Assembly: GCA_963714405.1 (NCBI GenBank) | Contig: CAVQOH010000006.1 | Coordinates: forward strand, 434,001-498,000 | Length of the DNA: 64,000 bases | Source: JAZGGS01 sp963714405 | GTDB taxonomy: Bacteria; Bacteroidota; Ignavibacteria; Ignavibacteriales; Ignavibacteriaceae | Direction of reading: 5' to 3' | Shown here: positions 7,214 through 17,580 of the stretch, piece after piece | How positions within the stretch are numbered: position 1 is the stretch's first letter | Layout of the letters: every line of letters begins with the position of its first letter | The notes under the pieces: model-generated | What the model saw: the letters and a program-made list of their open reading frames with translations, nothing else | Database searches by the model: none | Told to the model about the DNA's origin: nothing | Program-made: the position numbers and the translations under genes

Positions 7214-10200
7214 TTACTTCTTACGCTGAATATTTAATTTCTTCATTCGGGCTTCTAAAGTAGTGCGTTTAATTCCCAATAATTCCGCAGCTCCGTTAGC
7301 TCCGCTTATTTTCCAATCTGTCAGTTTAAGGATTTTTAAAATGTGTCGTTTTTCGTTTTCATGAATGGAAATTACCTCATCACTATTTAAATTGCTTTCA
7401 GCTCTTGGTAACCATTCTCCTAAAGTCAGGGTTTTTCCTCTACTGGTTATTACAGCTCTTTCTATTATGTTCTGCAGCTCTCTTACATTACCTGGCCAAT
7501 TATATTTTTTAAGCATTTCCATTACTGGTTGAGAAATAATTTCAATTTTTCTCCCGATTTTTGCGCTCTGTTCATTTACAAAATGATTTACTAATAATGG
7601 GATATCTTCTTTTCGCTCGCGAAGAGGCGGAATATAAATAGGGAAAACATTTAAACGGTAAAAGAGATCCTCACGAAATTTTCCTGCTTTAATTTCTTTT
7701 TCTAAATCACGATTTGTAGCAGCAATAATCCTAACATTAACTTTTATCGTTTTAGGATTTCCTATCCTTTCAAATTCTCCTTCCTGCAGGACTCTCAAAA
7801 TTTTGGGTTGTAGTTCAATTGGTAAATCTCCAATCTCATCAAGAAAAATTGTTCCTCCATCAGCAAGTTCAAATCGCCCAATCTTTCTTGCAGTGGCTCC
7901 AGTAAAAGCTCCTTTTTCATAGCCAAATAATTCACTTTCAATTAAGTTTGCAGGCAATGCGGAACAGTTTACCTTAACTAATGGTCTATCACCTCTGTCG
8001 CTAATATTATGTATAGCACGGGTAAAAAGTTCCTTCCCTGTTCCTGATTCACCAAGTATAAGTACTGTAGCGTCAGTTGAAGCTACTTGTTCAACTTTAT
8101 GAAGTAACTTTTTCAACGCATCGCTTTGAGTTATAATGTTTTCGAAATTATGTTGGAGTTTAATTTCATCCTGAAGATAAATGTTCTCAGCATATAATCT
8201 ATTTTTTAATATCTCAACCTGCGATAAAGCGTTTTGCAATGCAGTAGCTGACTTAGTTTTTTCCTCCAGTCTTTCGGCTAGTTCTCTTTTCTTCTCTTCA
8301 ATTTTATTTATCCGTCTTTTATAAAACAAAGAAGTAACTATCAGGACGAGCAAAATTACTATCGTCCGAAACCACCATGTTTGCCAGAATGGTGGAGTAA
8401 TAACTATTTTTATTGATGCACCTTTGTCATTCCAAATACCATCGCTGTTAGTACCTTTAACTCTGAAAAAATATTTGCCAGGAGAAAGAGTAGTATATGT
8501 TGCAAATCTTCTCTGCGATCCAGTAAAAATCCAATCATCGTCTAATCCTTCCATCATATAAGCATACTCGTTTTTTTCCGGAGCCGCATAGTCCAGTGCA
8601 GCAAACTCGAAAGAAAAAACATAATCTTTATATGAAAGATTAATTTCACTTAATTCATAAACTGGTTTATCAAACAAAACAGGTTTATTAAATTTTTGGA
8701 ACGACGTAATTACGATTGGGGGTATGTATTTATTATCTTTAATGTCATCGGGAAAGAATGAGTTAAAACCTGTTATCCCTCCAAAAAACAATTCACCGCT
8801 TCTGCTTTTATAATATGAACCACCATTGAACTCCGTATTTTGTAATCCATCTTTAATATTATAATTATTGAACAATTCAGTTTCTGGATTGAATCTCGAA
8901 AGTCCATTGTTTGTGCTTAACCAAAGATTTCCCTTATTGTCTTCAAGTATTCCGTAAATCGCATCGCTTGGTAATCCTTCTTTTGTAGAATAGTAGCTGA
9001 AAACTTCAGTATCAGGATTAAACTTATTTAACCCTCCTCCCCAAGTGCCAAGCCAGAGCATTCCCTCCTTGTCTTCATGAATAGTAAATATATAATCATT
9101 ACTTATGCTGGTATGATCGCTTGGATCGGATTTATAACGTTTAAATGTCTCAGTTTTTCTGTTAAATTTATTTAACCCTCCTCCCTCGGTTCCAATCCAA
9201 ATAGTACCCTTCTTATCCTCAAAAATCACCCTAACAAAATCATTACTAATACTTGAAATATCAGCGGGATTATTTCTAAAATGAGTAAATGAATCTGTTT
9301 TTTCTATGTATCTATCAAGTCCCTTCCCGTACGTTCCAATCCAAAGGTTACCGGATTTATCCTTCGTTATTCCCCTTATTTCATCATGTACTAAGCTATT
9401 TGAATTACCAGGAATATTTCTAAGAACTTCAAATTTTTCTGATTCAGGATCGAACTTGTTTATTCCTCCGCCATGTGTGCCTAACCATATAGTACCATCC
9501 ATATCTTCATAGACAATTCTAACAATATCGTTACTGAGACTATTTGAAGAACCAGGAATATGCTTATAATGTTTATATAAATTGTTTACACGATCTATTC
9601 TATCAAGTCCACCACCATGAGTTCCTACCCATAAATTTCCCAGCCGGTCCTCACAAATACTCCAAATTATAGGATGACTAAGACTGTTAGGTTCATTTGG
9701 TTTATGATTATACAGTAAAAATTGCTGAGCCCCTCTGAAGACTTTTTCTATCCCACCTCCATATGTCCCAATCCACATAATTCCTGATCTATCTTTATAG
9801 ATTGATCTGATTTCATTATAGCTAATGGATCTTTCATTCTGAGGATCATTTAGATAGCGGGTAAATTTATTTTTTTCAAAATCAAATAAAGTAATTCCCC
9901 CCCCATCAGTGCCAATCCATAAAATTCCTGAGTCATCTTCGTTGATGGAAAATACTTTATTATGACTAATACTATTAGTATTGTTACTATTAAATTTATA
10001 AGTCGTAAATCTTACATCTTCGTTTTTATTATTAAGTATTATCTTATTCAATCCAAGATCAGTACCTACCCATAAATACCCACGACTATCTTCAAATATA
10101 GTCCTTACAGAATTATTACTTATACTCTTTGCATCAAAACGATTATGCAAATGATGTTCAATAGTACTTTTACTATAATCACTTCGGTTTATAGTTAATT

Positions 10201-10831
10201 TGTCTAATCCTCCCTCGGTTCCTACCCAAATAGTCCCATATTGATCCTGAAAAACAACGTTTACAACGTTGTGAATTAAATTTGTAGAATTGTCTGATCC
10301 ATGTGAAATTTGTAAAATAGAGTGGATACCCGTACTGGTATCTTCAGATAAAATTATGTTTAATCCATTGTCAGTTCCGATCCACATCGTACCTTCGTTA
10401 TCTTCAATTATAGAATTAATATTATCATGACTAATTCTATTTTTATTATCAGGGTCATTAATGAAACGGGTAAATTGCTTCTTACCAATATTGTATTTAT
10501 TAAGTCCTCCATTAAAAGTTCCGATCCATAGATTACCCTTCTGATCTTCATATAGTGCAGTGATATCATTATAGCTTAAACTATTTTCATCTTCAGGTTT
10601 ATTTCGAATTACTTGAAAACTGTATCCATCGAAACGATTTAATCCATCTTCCGTTCCAAAATAGATAAATCCTTTCCTATCTTGTAGGATGCATTTTACA
10701 ATACTCTGAGAAAGTCCTTCATCAATTGAAATATTTTCGAACTGAATTTGATCTTGCTGTAATTGTGCTTCATTAGTTATGAGCAGGATTAGGAGAAGTA
10801 GGACAGATATATTGAGATTTCTTTTTATCAT
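7214..10831 (-). CDS. Membrane propeller sensor fused to a sigma-54 activator
   Basis: 1205 residues in one chain. After a signal or anchor segment come 14 two-component-regulator propeller blades (about residues 30-700), each ending in a form of LWIGTxGGGLNKF, enough for two seven-bladed propellers. A Y_Y_Y domain follows (EYAYMMEGLDDDW, FRVKGTNSDG), then one membrane helix at about 820-838 (WFRTIVILLVLIVTSLFY) and a coiled coil (840-890). Next is a sigma-54 AAA+ domain with Walker A GESGTGKE (927-934), the sigma-54-contact loop GAFTGA (974-979) and Walker B GGTIFLDEIGD. A Fis-type HTH closes it (about 1160-1200). There is no histidine kinase, phosphoacceptor or receiver domain. The inferred action is that periplasmic ligand binding gates the cytoplasmic ATPase directly. 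The target promoters are unknown. Confidence 0.92.
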   Translation of the reverse strand: MIKRNLNISVLLLLILLITNEAQLQQDQIQFENISIDEGLSQSIVKCILQDRKGFIYFGTEDGLNRFDGYSFQVIRNKPEDENSLSYNDITALYEDQKGNLWIGTFNGGLNKYNIGKKQFTRFINDPDNKNRISHDNINSIIEDNEGTMWIGTDNGLNIILSEDTSTGIHSILQISHGSDNSTNLIHNVVNVVFQDQYGTIWVGTEGGLDKLTINRSDYSKSTIEHHLHNRFDAKSISNNSVRTIFEDSRGYLWVGTDLGLNKIILNNKNEDVRFTTYKFNSNNTNSISHNKVFSINEDDSGILWIGTDGGGITLFDFEKNKFTRYLNDPQNERSISYNEIRSIYKDRSGIMWIGTYGGGIEKVFRGAQQFLLYNHKPNEPNSLSHPIIWSICEDRLGNLWVGTHGGGLDRIDRVNNLYKHYKHIPGSSNSLSNDIVRIVYEDMDGTIWLGTHGGGINKFDPESEKFEVLRNIPGNSNSLVHDEIRGITKDKSGNLWIGTYGKGLDRYIEKTDSFTHFRNNPADISSISNDFVRVIFEDKKGTIWIGTEGGGLNKFNRKTETFKRYKSDPSDHTSISNDYIFTIHEDKEGMLWLGTWGGGLNKFNPDTEVFSYYSTKEGLPSDAIYGILEDNKGNLWLSTNNGLSRFNPETELFNNYNIKDGLQNTEFNGGSYYKSRSGELFFGGITGFNSFFPDDIKDNKYIPPIVITSFQKFNKPVLFDKPVYELSEINLSYKDYVFSFEFAALDYAAPEKNEYAYMMEGLDDDWIFTGSQRRFATYTTLSPGKYFFRVKGTNSDGIWNDKGASIKIVITPPFWQTWWFRTIVILLVLIVTSLFYKRRINKIEEKKRELAERLEEKTKSATALQNALSQVEILKNRLYAENIYLQDEIKLQHNFENIITQSDALKKLLHKVEQVASTDATVLILGESGTGKELFTRAIHNISDRGDRPLVKVNCSALPANLIESELFGYEKGAFTGATARKIGRFELADGGTIFLDEIGDLPIELQPKILRVLQEGEFERIGNPKTIKVNVRIIAATNRDLEKEIKAGKFREDLFYRLNVFPIYIPPLRERKEDIPLLVNHFVNEQSAKIGRKIEIISQPVMEMLKKYNWPGNVRELQNIIERAVITSRGKTLTLGEWLPRAESNLNSDEVISIHENEKRHILKILKLTDWKISGANGAAELLGIKRTTLEARMKKLNIQRKK

Positions 10832-11026
10832 GATATGTTTAAATGAATAGCAATTTTTTTAATAATTGCACATTAAAGATTAAGAAATACTAAATACACT
10901 AAACATTTAATATTGTATATTATAAACTAAAGAAACATTGACAACTTAATCAAACGAGTTTTAGGAAATTTTACAACTATAGGTTTCCATAATTATATAT
11001 GAAAGTAACATCATTAAAATAGGATT

Positions 11027-11240
11027 TCATATCCTATATGTTATCTTCACCATAAAAATATTTTCTGCCTTAATATTAAAAAGGTAGAAATTTCCGCTTG
11101 TGGAATTGATTTGTTCCAATAATAGTCTTTCCGGTGACATTAGTAATCCTGCCTTGAACTTTAATTCCAACCTGTCCTGAAACCAGATCTGGTAATGAGA
11201 ATAAGACACTGAGTAAAGAAATGAATAAAGCTTTTTCCAT
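11027..11240 (-). pseudogene. Remnant of a small exported protein (frameshifted)
   Basis: This lies in the gene-poor stretch 10832-11517. A minus frame from ATG 11240 encodes a signal peptide (MEKALFISLLSVLFSLPDLV) followed by SGQVGIKVQGRITNVTGKTI and then stops after 54 codons. The next frame continues plausibly as STSGNFYLFNIKAENIFMVK to a stop at 11027. The two halves read as one roughly 70-residue product with a single frameshift, possibly a decayed sorting-domain-like tail. A 7-bp dyad (ATAGGAT, 5 bases, ATCCTAT) sits at 11019-11037. The rest of the stretch shows nothing. Confidence 0.3.
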
Positions 11241-11517
11241 TTTTTACTTTCAGCATTTGAAATATACAATGTTTGGAGAGTTATGAATGGTAAACGATAT
11301 TTACTTTGCAAGCCAGATCATAAATGATTTTGTGGAAACTGAAAATACCGACATAAATTGCTAACATTAAATGATGGACTCTAAAAAAATCAAGTTGATG
11401 ATATGCATGTATTATATCAATCTGTAACCTCTCAGAAGAATATCAAAATCTTATCAGATATCAGTTGGTTTATAACTCTACTAATAAAATTATGTCCTTT
11501 CCCTCAAAGAATGGAAG

Positions 11518-13086
11518 CTAATGTGACAATCTTTTCTCAATTTCCTGTGAAGTTTTAGTTATAGATAATCCACCCAGAGCAGTGCAGCATAACGTGGTTG
11601 GTAAACTTTCTCCAACTTCATTCATTGCAGTAATCACTTCATCTAATGGGATTACAGGATCATACATCGATAAAGACATATTTGCACAACAAAAAGCATT
11701 ACTCGCTGCCATAACATTCTTACCAAGACAAGGTACCTCAACTCTGTTTGCAACCGGATCACAAATTAAACCAAGCATATTTTGTATTGCCATTGCAGCT
11801 GCTGATGTTGCCTGTTCCGATGTTCCATTCATCATAGTAACAAGCGCGGCAGCTGTCATCCCTGATGCAGAACCTCCTTCTGCCTGGCATCCACCTACTT
11901 CAGCGGCAAACGTCGAATGTGCTGCAATAAAAATACCGATCATTCCAGCTGCCAACATTGCCCTTGTTATATCATCATCTGATAGATTCATTTCTTTTGC
12001 TACTGCAACACAAGTCCCCGGAAGGGTGGCACAAGCACCGGCCGTTGGGGATGCAACTATTATTCCCATAGAACTTTTCACTTCCATCATAGCCGTTACA
12101 TATGGCACAATAGTATTTAATATCCCCCCATTCAAAAGTTTATTTTGTTTTTCCATATCGACAAATTTACCCGATTGAAATCCAAGAATTCGATCTTCAT
12201 ACTCGGTACCTGCTAATCCTTCATAAATGGATTTCTTTACTACATTGACAACTTTTTTCATTTTCTCAAAAACTTCTTTCTCGGTTATATTACCACGCTG
12301 TGATTCATAGTGTTGGGCAAGTTTCCATAACGGCCAATTTTTATCTTGGTTGAATTTGCTCATCCCCTCACAATCAAGGAACGGAACATTTGTGTCGTTG
12401 GTTGAAAGAATAGGCAGCACAGGATTTATTTCTTTAATTTCTATCACACTTACGTTTTCTAGTAATTCTTCTTTTAGAACATCATCTAAAAATTTTTGTG
12501 ATTTGATCTCTACAATTTCTAAATTATTTCCTTTGTGAACTAAAACTTCATCAACGGACAGCTTATTTATTATTTCATTTTGAATCTTTTGACCATCTTT
12601 TTTTAGGTAAATAATTGTTTCGAAATAATCTCCCCTCATTGTTATAGGTATTCCATCGAGCTCAATAATTTCTATCATTCCCCCGCCTGTTGAAACAGCA
12701 ACTATCTGATGCTGGTATAATTGATTGGTTAAAGTTAATTTGTACGTGTTTGGATGAGTGGTCCTGAGTTGATGAATCTTTATATCTATTTTGATACCTG
12801 TATCCAGTATGGCGGATTCGGAGTTTATTAGTTTTTCATCATCAGCATTCAAACCAAGTAAACCACCGAATAATCCCATATCTGAACCTTGACTTTTATG
12901 GGTAGTAGCTAAAGAACCATTTGTGTCAAACTCAACAAGTACTTTCTCTATTTTGTTCTTCATTACATCCCTTGCAATTTTCCCAATTCTTAATGCAGCA
13001 GCACAGTGTGAGCTTGATGGTCCACGCATTATCGGACCTATAACATCATTAAATATGCTTGGAGGAACAGACTTTAAATCATCCAT
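11518..13086 (-). CDS. sdaA: L-serine dehydratase, [4Fe-4S] single-chain type
   Basis: 522 residues. It converts L-serine to pyruvate and ammonia in the cytosol. The N-terminal beta domain (about 1-215) opens with the family block FNDVIGPIMRGPSSSHCAAA. The C-terminal alpha domain holds ASPTAGACATLPG, IFIAAHSTFAAEVGGCQAEG and the cluster cysteines Cys400, Cys442 and Cys453. Their 42- and 11-residue spacings equal those of the three cluster ligands of the characterised Legionella enzyme (343/385/396, from memory). The gene stands alone: its nearest downstream neighbour is a remnant, and upstream lies the tRNA-Thr accessory block. It supplies pyruvate to the same pool used by the pyruvate dehydrogenase at the right edge. 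Confidence 0.95.
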   Translation of the reverse strand: MDDLKSVPPSIFNDVIGPIMRGPSSSHCAAALRIGKIARDVMKNKIEKVLVEFDTNGSLATTHKSQGSDMGLFGGLLGLNADDEKLINSESAILDTGIKIDIKIHQLRTTHPNTYKLTLTNQLYQHQIVAVSTGGGMIEIIELDGIPITMRGDYFETIIYLKKDGQKIQNEIINKLSVDEVLVHKGNNLEIVEIKSQKFLDDVLKEELLENVSVIEIKEINPVLPILSTNDTNVPFLDCEGMSKFNQDKNWPLWKLAQHYESQRGNITEKEVFEKMKKVVNVVKKSIYEGLAGTEYEDRILGFQSGKFVDMEKQNKLLNGGILNTIVPYVTAMMEVKSSMGIIVASPTAGACATLPGTCVAVAKEMNLSDDDITRAMLAAGMIGIFIAAHSTFAAEVGGCQAEGGSASGMTAAALVTMMNGTSEQATSAAAMAIQNMLGLICDPVANRVEVPCLGKNVMAASNAFCCANMSLSMYDPVIPLDEVITAMNEVGESLPTTLCCTALGGLSITKTSQEIEKRLSH

Positions 13087-13289
13087 TTTACTTTCTTCTA
13101 CTATTTATGAGGATAAGTATCTTATTAATATTATCCAATAATCTTAATTATAACAAATCAGCAAACCATATAATTCACAAATTAATTTGATAGCTACTGT
13201 TTGTCCATCACCCTCTCCAATGTCGCCGATAAATCATTTACACATACTTGATTCCGCTTTTTGATTACCAATTAGTGTAAGATTTTGAT

Positions 13290-13336
13290 GGAATTTAAAA
13301 TGAAAATGGCTCCAAAACACATTGTCTTGAAGCCAT
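13290..13336 (-). terminator. Hairpin behind tRNA remnant copy 1
   Basis: On the minus strand ATGGCTTCAA pairs with TTGGAGCCAT (10 bp, one G-U) around a 15-base loop, followed by TTTTCATTTT. It lies directly 3' of tRNA remnant copy 1, in the same relative place as the hairpins behind copy 2 and behind the intact tRNA, but with unrelated sequence. Confidence 0.5.
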
Positions 13337-13341
13337 CTAAA

Positions 13342-13387
13342 GAGAGCTGGTGAACGAACTCGAACCGCCGACCGGCTGATTATAAAT
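13342..13387 (-). repeat. tRNA-Thr 3'-half remnant, copy 1 (possible attachment site)
   Basis: 46 bp that match 22364-22409 of the tRNA-Thr locus at 44 positions, covering the anticodon loop through the T-arm and acceptor 3' strand, in the same orientation. The 5' half of a tRNA is absent, so it cannot be functional. It sits 48 bases downstream of the C25-like gene. This pattern is what remains at the far end of an element integrated into a tRNA gene. It is the only notable content of 13087-13435. Confidence 0.8.
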
Positions 13388-13435
13388 TGGTTGACCTTCT
13401 TTTTTTATATTCTGATTTCAAACGCAAATTTATCC

Positions 13436-16400
13436 TTACTTCATCAACACCATCTTCTTAGTCTTAACAAAAGAACCCGCTTGTAGTCGGTAGAAATAAA
13501 TTCCACTTGGTAAATTCTCTGGATACCAGGTTATTTCATAAGTGCCAACTGGCTTTTGTTCATCTATTAATGTTTCAATCTCAGAACCGAGTATATCAAA
13601 AACTTTAATTTGAACTTGAGATGATTGTGGAACAGAATACTTTATTCTAGTCTCAGGATTAAAAGGATTGGGATAATTTTGTTCTAACGCGTATGCATCT
13701 GGTAAGATGCTCACAGAATTAAGTTCATCTTCAACTGATACAACGGTTGGCGCGTTTGTAGTAAATTTAATGGCAAAGTTATCTACTAGTTCAGAAGCAG
13801 TTATAGCATAAAGTTCTTCGAATACATATTGTAATCCAATATCCTCATCATCGTTCTCAATTCCTATCGTGCTGCTGCCTGGCTCTGTGACTTGTTTGTA
13901 TAGAAAAATAATTTCACCATCTCCAGTTGGAGTATTGTAATGTGCGGGATCTAATAATATCACCTCAAATGTTTCCTTATTTGTAAAATCATCCTCATGC
14001 CCCACAGAATCCCACTCAATAATAAATCTATGATTATTTATGTCAGTATAGTAAAATATTTTTCCTACTTCTTCAGGACTTGTGGAGAATAGATTATCCC
14101 AAAACGCAGCCACCATATTATTAATTGCATCTGGATGTGGTAAAGGATGATTCTGATGCGCAGTTAATGTTCCACTTCCCAATGCTGCCCAACCATCGGT
14201 ACTTATTCTTATATTTGAAAAATCATTCCCGTAATATTTAAATGTGAATGGAAGTTCTACGGTTTGTGTATAATTACCATTACCACCGGGTCGGATAATT
14301 TCTGTACCGATACCGCTAATCTCAACCCAGTTATACTCAGGTGATTGCTGCCATAAATTGTCATCGCTTGAGTAGGCATAGTAACCGTATTCATCCGGTC
14401 CAGTCGGATCGTATGAAGTAGGTAATGCAATAGGTATAGAAAATGTATCTATTATAGAATAGGGATACAAACCATTTTGAGTTGAGAGCACAATTGAGTA
14501 ACCAGCTAAGTAGGGGACAGGACAACTATCGCTAATTTTTACTACAAAATAATCGGATTGATTAGTAGCATTACTATCGGTTAGTATTGTTTCAAATGTA
14601 CCCACTGAATCAATAATTGTTATGTATTGATCGTTACTGTGTAAAATTCCCTCTACATCTGGTGCTATATCGTCTCCTATGTTAGCAATTTTTAATATCA
14701 GGTTAACTGTTTCACCAGGATCCATACGATAATTGTTCAATGGGTTCCCATCATCATCAATAAAGTGGTCATCATATTCCAATTGACAGCCATAAACAGT
14801 TTCATTACGGTAAAATTCCCAAGATGAAGTAGTGCATGAAACATATAAACGAAATGGAATTTCGAATCCAACCGGGCATTCAGGTTTTACAAAGAATTGA
14901 AAGGGAGAACCTTGTACCGAATCACCTGTAGCAAGGTTTCCAAAACTTATCGAATCAGTTGTAATGATTTCCACTTTATTAGCAACACTATCAGGCAAGA
15001 AAAGTCTTGCGAAAACATCATATGCTGTTTGCAATCCATAATTTCTAAGAGAAAATGTAATAGTGCAGTTTTCATTGGGGTTAATCAGTCCATCATTATT
15101 ACCGTCAATATCTGTTACTATTGGATCGCCGGCGGGAGCTACATTTTCTTGGTCATCAACTACTTGAATTATTCCTTCAAAGGGAACTGCATCTTTTCCT
15201 CTTACGGTTAAATCAAGTACACCATAAGTAGAAGTTAAAATATCTAATATTAGAGAGCCGCTTCCAGAAGTATTACCAATAGCATAAACACCGGGACCTG
15301 AAATACAAACCTCAGCATTTTCAACTGGTAAACCACTAGAAGAGTAAGTTACATTTACCTGTGGTTGGCTAAATCCTACTACAACAGTGTCAGTAAAGGT
15401 GACATCTATATTTTGAGGAGTATTCTTCCATATCTGCAAGCTGGGGTCTCCAAGTACACAATAAACCCTATAATGGTATTCAACCCAGTGAGTATTTCCA
15501 AGATCCATATACATTTGTAATCTGCCTCTCAATAAAGCTTCTCCAGGACTATCCATACCCTCTACAAACAATCCTGTATAAATACCCTTATCAAGTCTAT
15601 TGTTACAATCAGTGTGAGAATTTGAAGTTGGGCCTATAAAAGCACAAGCACCTCTCGGTTCAAATTCAGTTCCAAGCTGCAGCCAAGCTTCTCCAAAACA
15701 ATCTCCCCCATTTGCGTCGAACATCGCCACTCCGCAACCAATACTGGTTACAAATGTTAATTTTTCTCCATTGTTAAGTGTACTAACATCTGATGTTTGA
15801 AATGGAATACAAGAAGCTGACCATCCACTACTCCATCCTTCGCCCCTGTAGTTAAGAAAACCTCTTCCATCGTTAATCAAACTAATAACGTCACTTACAT
15901 TCCCAGGACATGGATAACCATTATACATTGAATCTACTGCAATAAAATTTCCATCGACGAACATTTTCTCAGCAGTAAATCTCTTAGTTATGATTTGTGA
16001 GATGTATGCATCATTTGAACAAGTCAGGCCTTTTCTAAACCAATCTGGTTCAGCCATGTAAGGAGTTTTTTCATAACCAATAAATTTATTGATCATCGTT
16101 GTGAGTCTGTAATCTCCCTCGTTTGTAAATCTTCCAATCATCATTTCTGGGAAGTAATCGCCACCTTCTAACTCAACAAAATAATTTTCATAAACAAATG
16201 TAAAATCATATGAGATATATTTTACGGGTGCCACACCATCATCCCCCACAATCAATATGTGTGTCGGAGGATTAGCCCAGGTGTTATATGCATCTAAAAT
16301 ATGATTTTTTACTGCTTCCGGATTATTTACGGTTGCACCAATTTCACTGAATTTTGTTACGTGGATATAAGTTCCAATTTTATGTTTCCATGCAGCATAA

Positions 16401-17179
16401 GTCTGGAATTCAGGCTCAAATATATCCGGCATAATACAAAGCATAACATCGAAACCTAATTCATCGCCATAATTTTCTCTTTGTAATACTTCATCATAAT
16501 TAAAAATAAAACTTTTATATATTTTATCGAATGAAGGTGCAATAGGTTTTTTAGGAGTTAATTTTGGATTTATCCCAATTCCTGTTCCATAATTAACACG
16601 GATTGTGATAGATGAGTAGACTTCAATTTCTTGATTGGCAGGTGAATACCTTATTGGGAATATTGAAACTCTAGCAATTCTAAAATCTCTGAAAACAGCT
16701 GGATCCTCCACAGCTGCAATTTCTTGCGGATAGTAGTTTACAGAATTATATACCTTTTCGTTTTCAATATAGTTTGATTCCGGCTGCCCCTCGATCCAAC
16801 TTTCCCTGGCTGGTGGAATATTTATTCCTTTAATGATTTTAGTATCACTGGTTTCTAATACTTCAACAGAAACTGTACCCTGGTTAGGAATAGCCAGTAC
16901 CTTTGCTATGTGCGGAATTGCAGGCAAACCTGCTTGAGAGGTAATTCCATCTGAACCAAGTTCAATAGAATGATAGATCTTTCCGTCAGCATTAAATTCA
17001 TTAATCTGAAATCCAGGTAGTTCAATTTTAATAACTGCACCGGTAATATCATCACTTATTAGCTGAACATAGGGTTTGGAATTAGAATTGAATTTATTAT
17101 CCAATGATACCCATTGGGCGAATGAAAAGGTATTAATTAACAAAACGCTAACTATAAAAAGAGTAATTTTCTTTTTCAT
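13436..17179 (-). CDS. Gingipain-like peptidase C25 family protein with T9SS sorting domain
   Basis: 1247 residues. Signal peptide ending near FSFAQ (22), an N-terminal propeptide-like region (about 30-230), then a C25 domain (about 240-600) with HILIVGDDG, FPEMMIGRF, LNYRGEGW, FVTSIGCGVAMFD, GACAFIGPTSNSH and YCVLGDPSLQIW. The nucleophile Cys482 is present, but the catalytic His of the usual GHG motif is Glu447 (RGEG), so activity is doubtful. Ig-like and CARDB-like strands follow (IDGNNDGLINPNENCTITFS), then a beta-sandwich (about 970-1140) and the T9SS sorting domain (NYPNPFNPET, KVFDILGSEI, SGIYFYRL, TKKMVLMK). The start has a GAGGGAGA site upstream. It is the sole large gene of the unit between the two tRNA remnants. 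Confidence 0.88.
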   Translation of the reverse strand: MKKKITLFIVSVLLINTFSFAQWVSLDNKFNSNSKPYVQLISDDITGAVIKIELPGFQINEFNADGKIYHSIELGSDGITSQAGLPAIPHIAKVLAIPNQGTVSVEVLETSDTKIIKGINIPPARESWIEGQPESNYIENEKVYNSVNYYPQEIAAVEDPAVFRDFRIARVSIFPIRYSPANQEIEVYSSITIRVNYGTGIGINPKLTPKKPIAPSFDKIYKSFIFNYDEVLQRENYGDELGFDVMLCIMPDIFEPEFQTYAAWKHKIGTYIHVTKFSEIGATVNNPEAVKNHILDAYNTWANPPTHILIVGDDGVAPVKYISYDFTFVYENYFVELEGGDYFPEMMIGRFTNEGDYRLTTMINKFIGYEKTPYMAEPDWFRKGLTCSNDAYISQIITKRFTAEKMFVDGNFIAVDSMYNGYPCPGNVSDVISLINDGRGFLNYRGEGWSSGWSASCIPFQTSDVSTLNNGEKLTFVTSIGCGVAMFDANGGDCFGEAWLQLGTEFEPRGACAFIGPTSNSHTDCNNRLDKGIYTGLFVEGMDSPGEALLRGRLQMYMDLGNTHWVEYHYRVYCVLGDPSLQIWKNTPQNIDVTFTDTVVVGFSQPQVNVTYSSSGLPVENAEVCISGPGVYAIGNTSGSGSLILDILTSTYGVLDLTVRGKDAVPFEGIIQVVDDQENVAPAGDPIVTDIDGNNDGLINPNENCTITFSLRNYGLQTAYDVFARLFLPDSVANKVEIITTDSISFGNLATGDSVQGSPFQFFVKPECPVGFEIPFRLYVSCTTSSWEFYRNETVYGCQLEYDDHFIDDDGNPLNNYRMDPGETVNLILKIANIGDDIAPDVEGILHSNDQYITIIDSVGTFETILTDSNATNQSDYFVVKISDSCPVPYLAGYSIVLSTQNGLYPYSIIDTFSIPIALPTSYDPTGPDEYGYYAYSSDDNLWQQSPEYNWVEISGIGTEIIRPGGNGNYTQTVELPFTFKYYGNDFSNIRISTDGWAALGSGTLTAHQNHPLPHPDAINNMVAAFWDNLFSTSPEEVGKIFYYTDINNHRFIIEWDSVGHEDDFTNKETFEVILLDPAHYNTPTGDGEIIFLYKQVTEPGSSTIGIENDDEDIGLQYVFEELYAITASELVDNFAIKFTTNAPTVVSVEDELNSVSILPDAYALEQNYPNPFNPETRIKYSVPQSSQVQIKVFDILGSEIETLIDEQKPVGTYEITWYPENLPSGIYFYRLQAGSFVKTKKMVLMK

Positions 17180-17580
17180 GCGTAAATCTCCCTCTTTTCT
17201 TAAAAACTATTAGCTATATAAATTGTATAACTACATCTCATTTAAGTAATCAGCACTCATTTAAATGTAGTATTATTCAATTGAAAGAAAAAATACTCTG
17301 AGATGGAATTCAAAAATGAGTCCTGATCTTAAAGTTATATTTATTTAAATTTAGATTAAAATATATCAAAGCTCAATTCTCGTTTTTTCCCGTTTTTTAT
17401 TTTTGTTTTTCGTACAAAAGTCTGAATGTATCAGGAAAGAAGAATAGAATTAAATAAATTCGTTTTAATTATTCAGTGATTGGAAATTGTTGCTATATAA
17501 TATATCATTAACTTTGTTTTCAGCTTCTTTTAAATTGTGAAAAGGTAAGGCAGGTAGGCAGAAGTTCATCGCTGATAATA
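17180..17580. other. Intergenic stretch upstream of the C25-like gene
   Basis: About 400 AT-rich bases with no frame I can support. It presumably contains the promoter of the 13436-17179 gene. A T-rich direct repeat (CGTTTTTTCCCGTTTTTTA, near 17382) is the only local structure noticed. Confidence 0.4.

Noticed and set aside
7195..7215. Sigma-54 promoter (-24/-12) at TTGGCA near the end of the regulator gene
   Set aside because: No GC dinucleotide occurs at the required 10-base spacing on either strand; the sequence is better described as a palindrome.
8900..10700. Tandem DNA repeats that might be a satellite or array
   Set aside because: The period of about 150-170 bases encodes propeller blades of the sigma-54 regulator; the repetition is at protein level.
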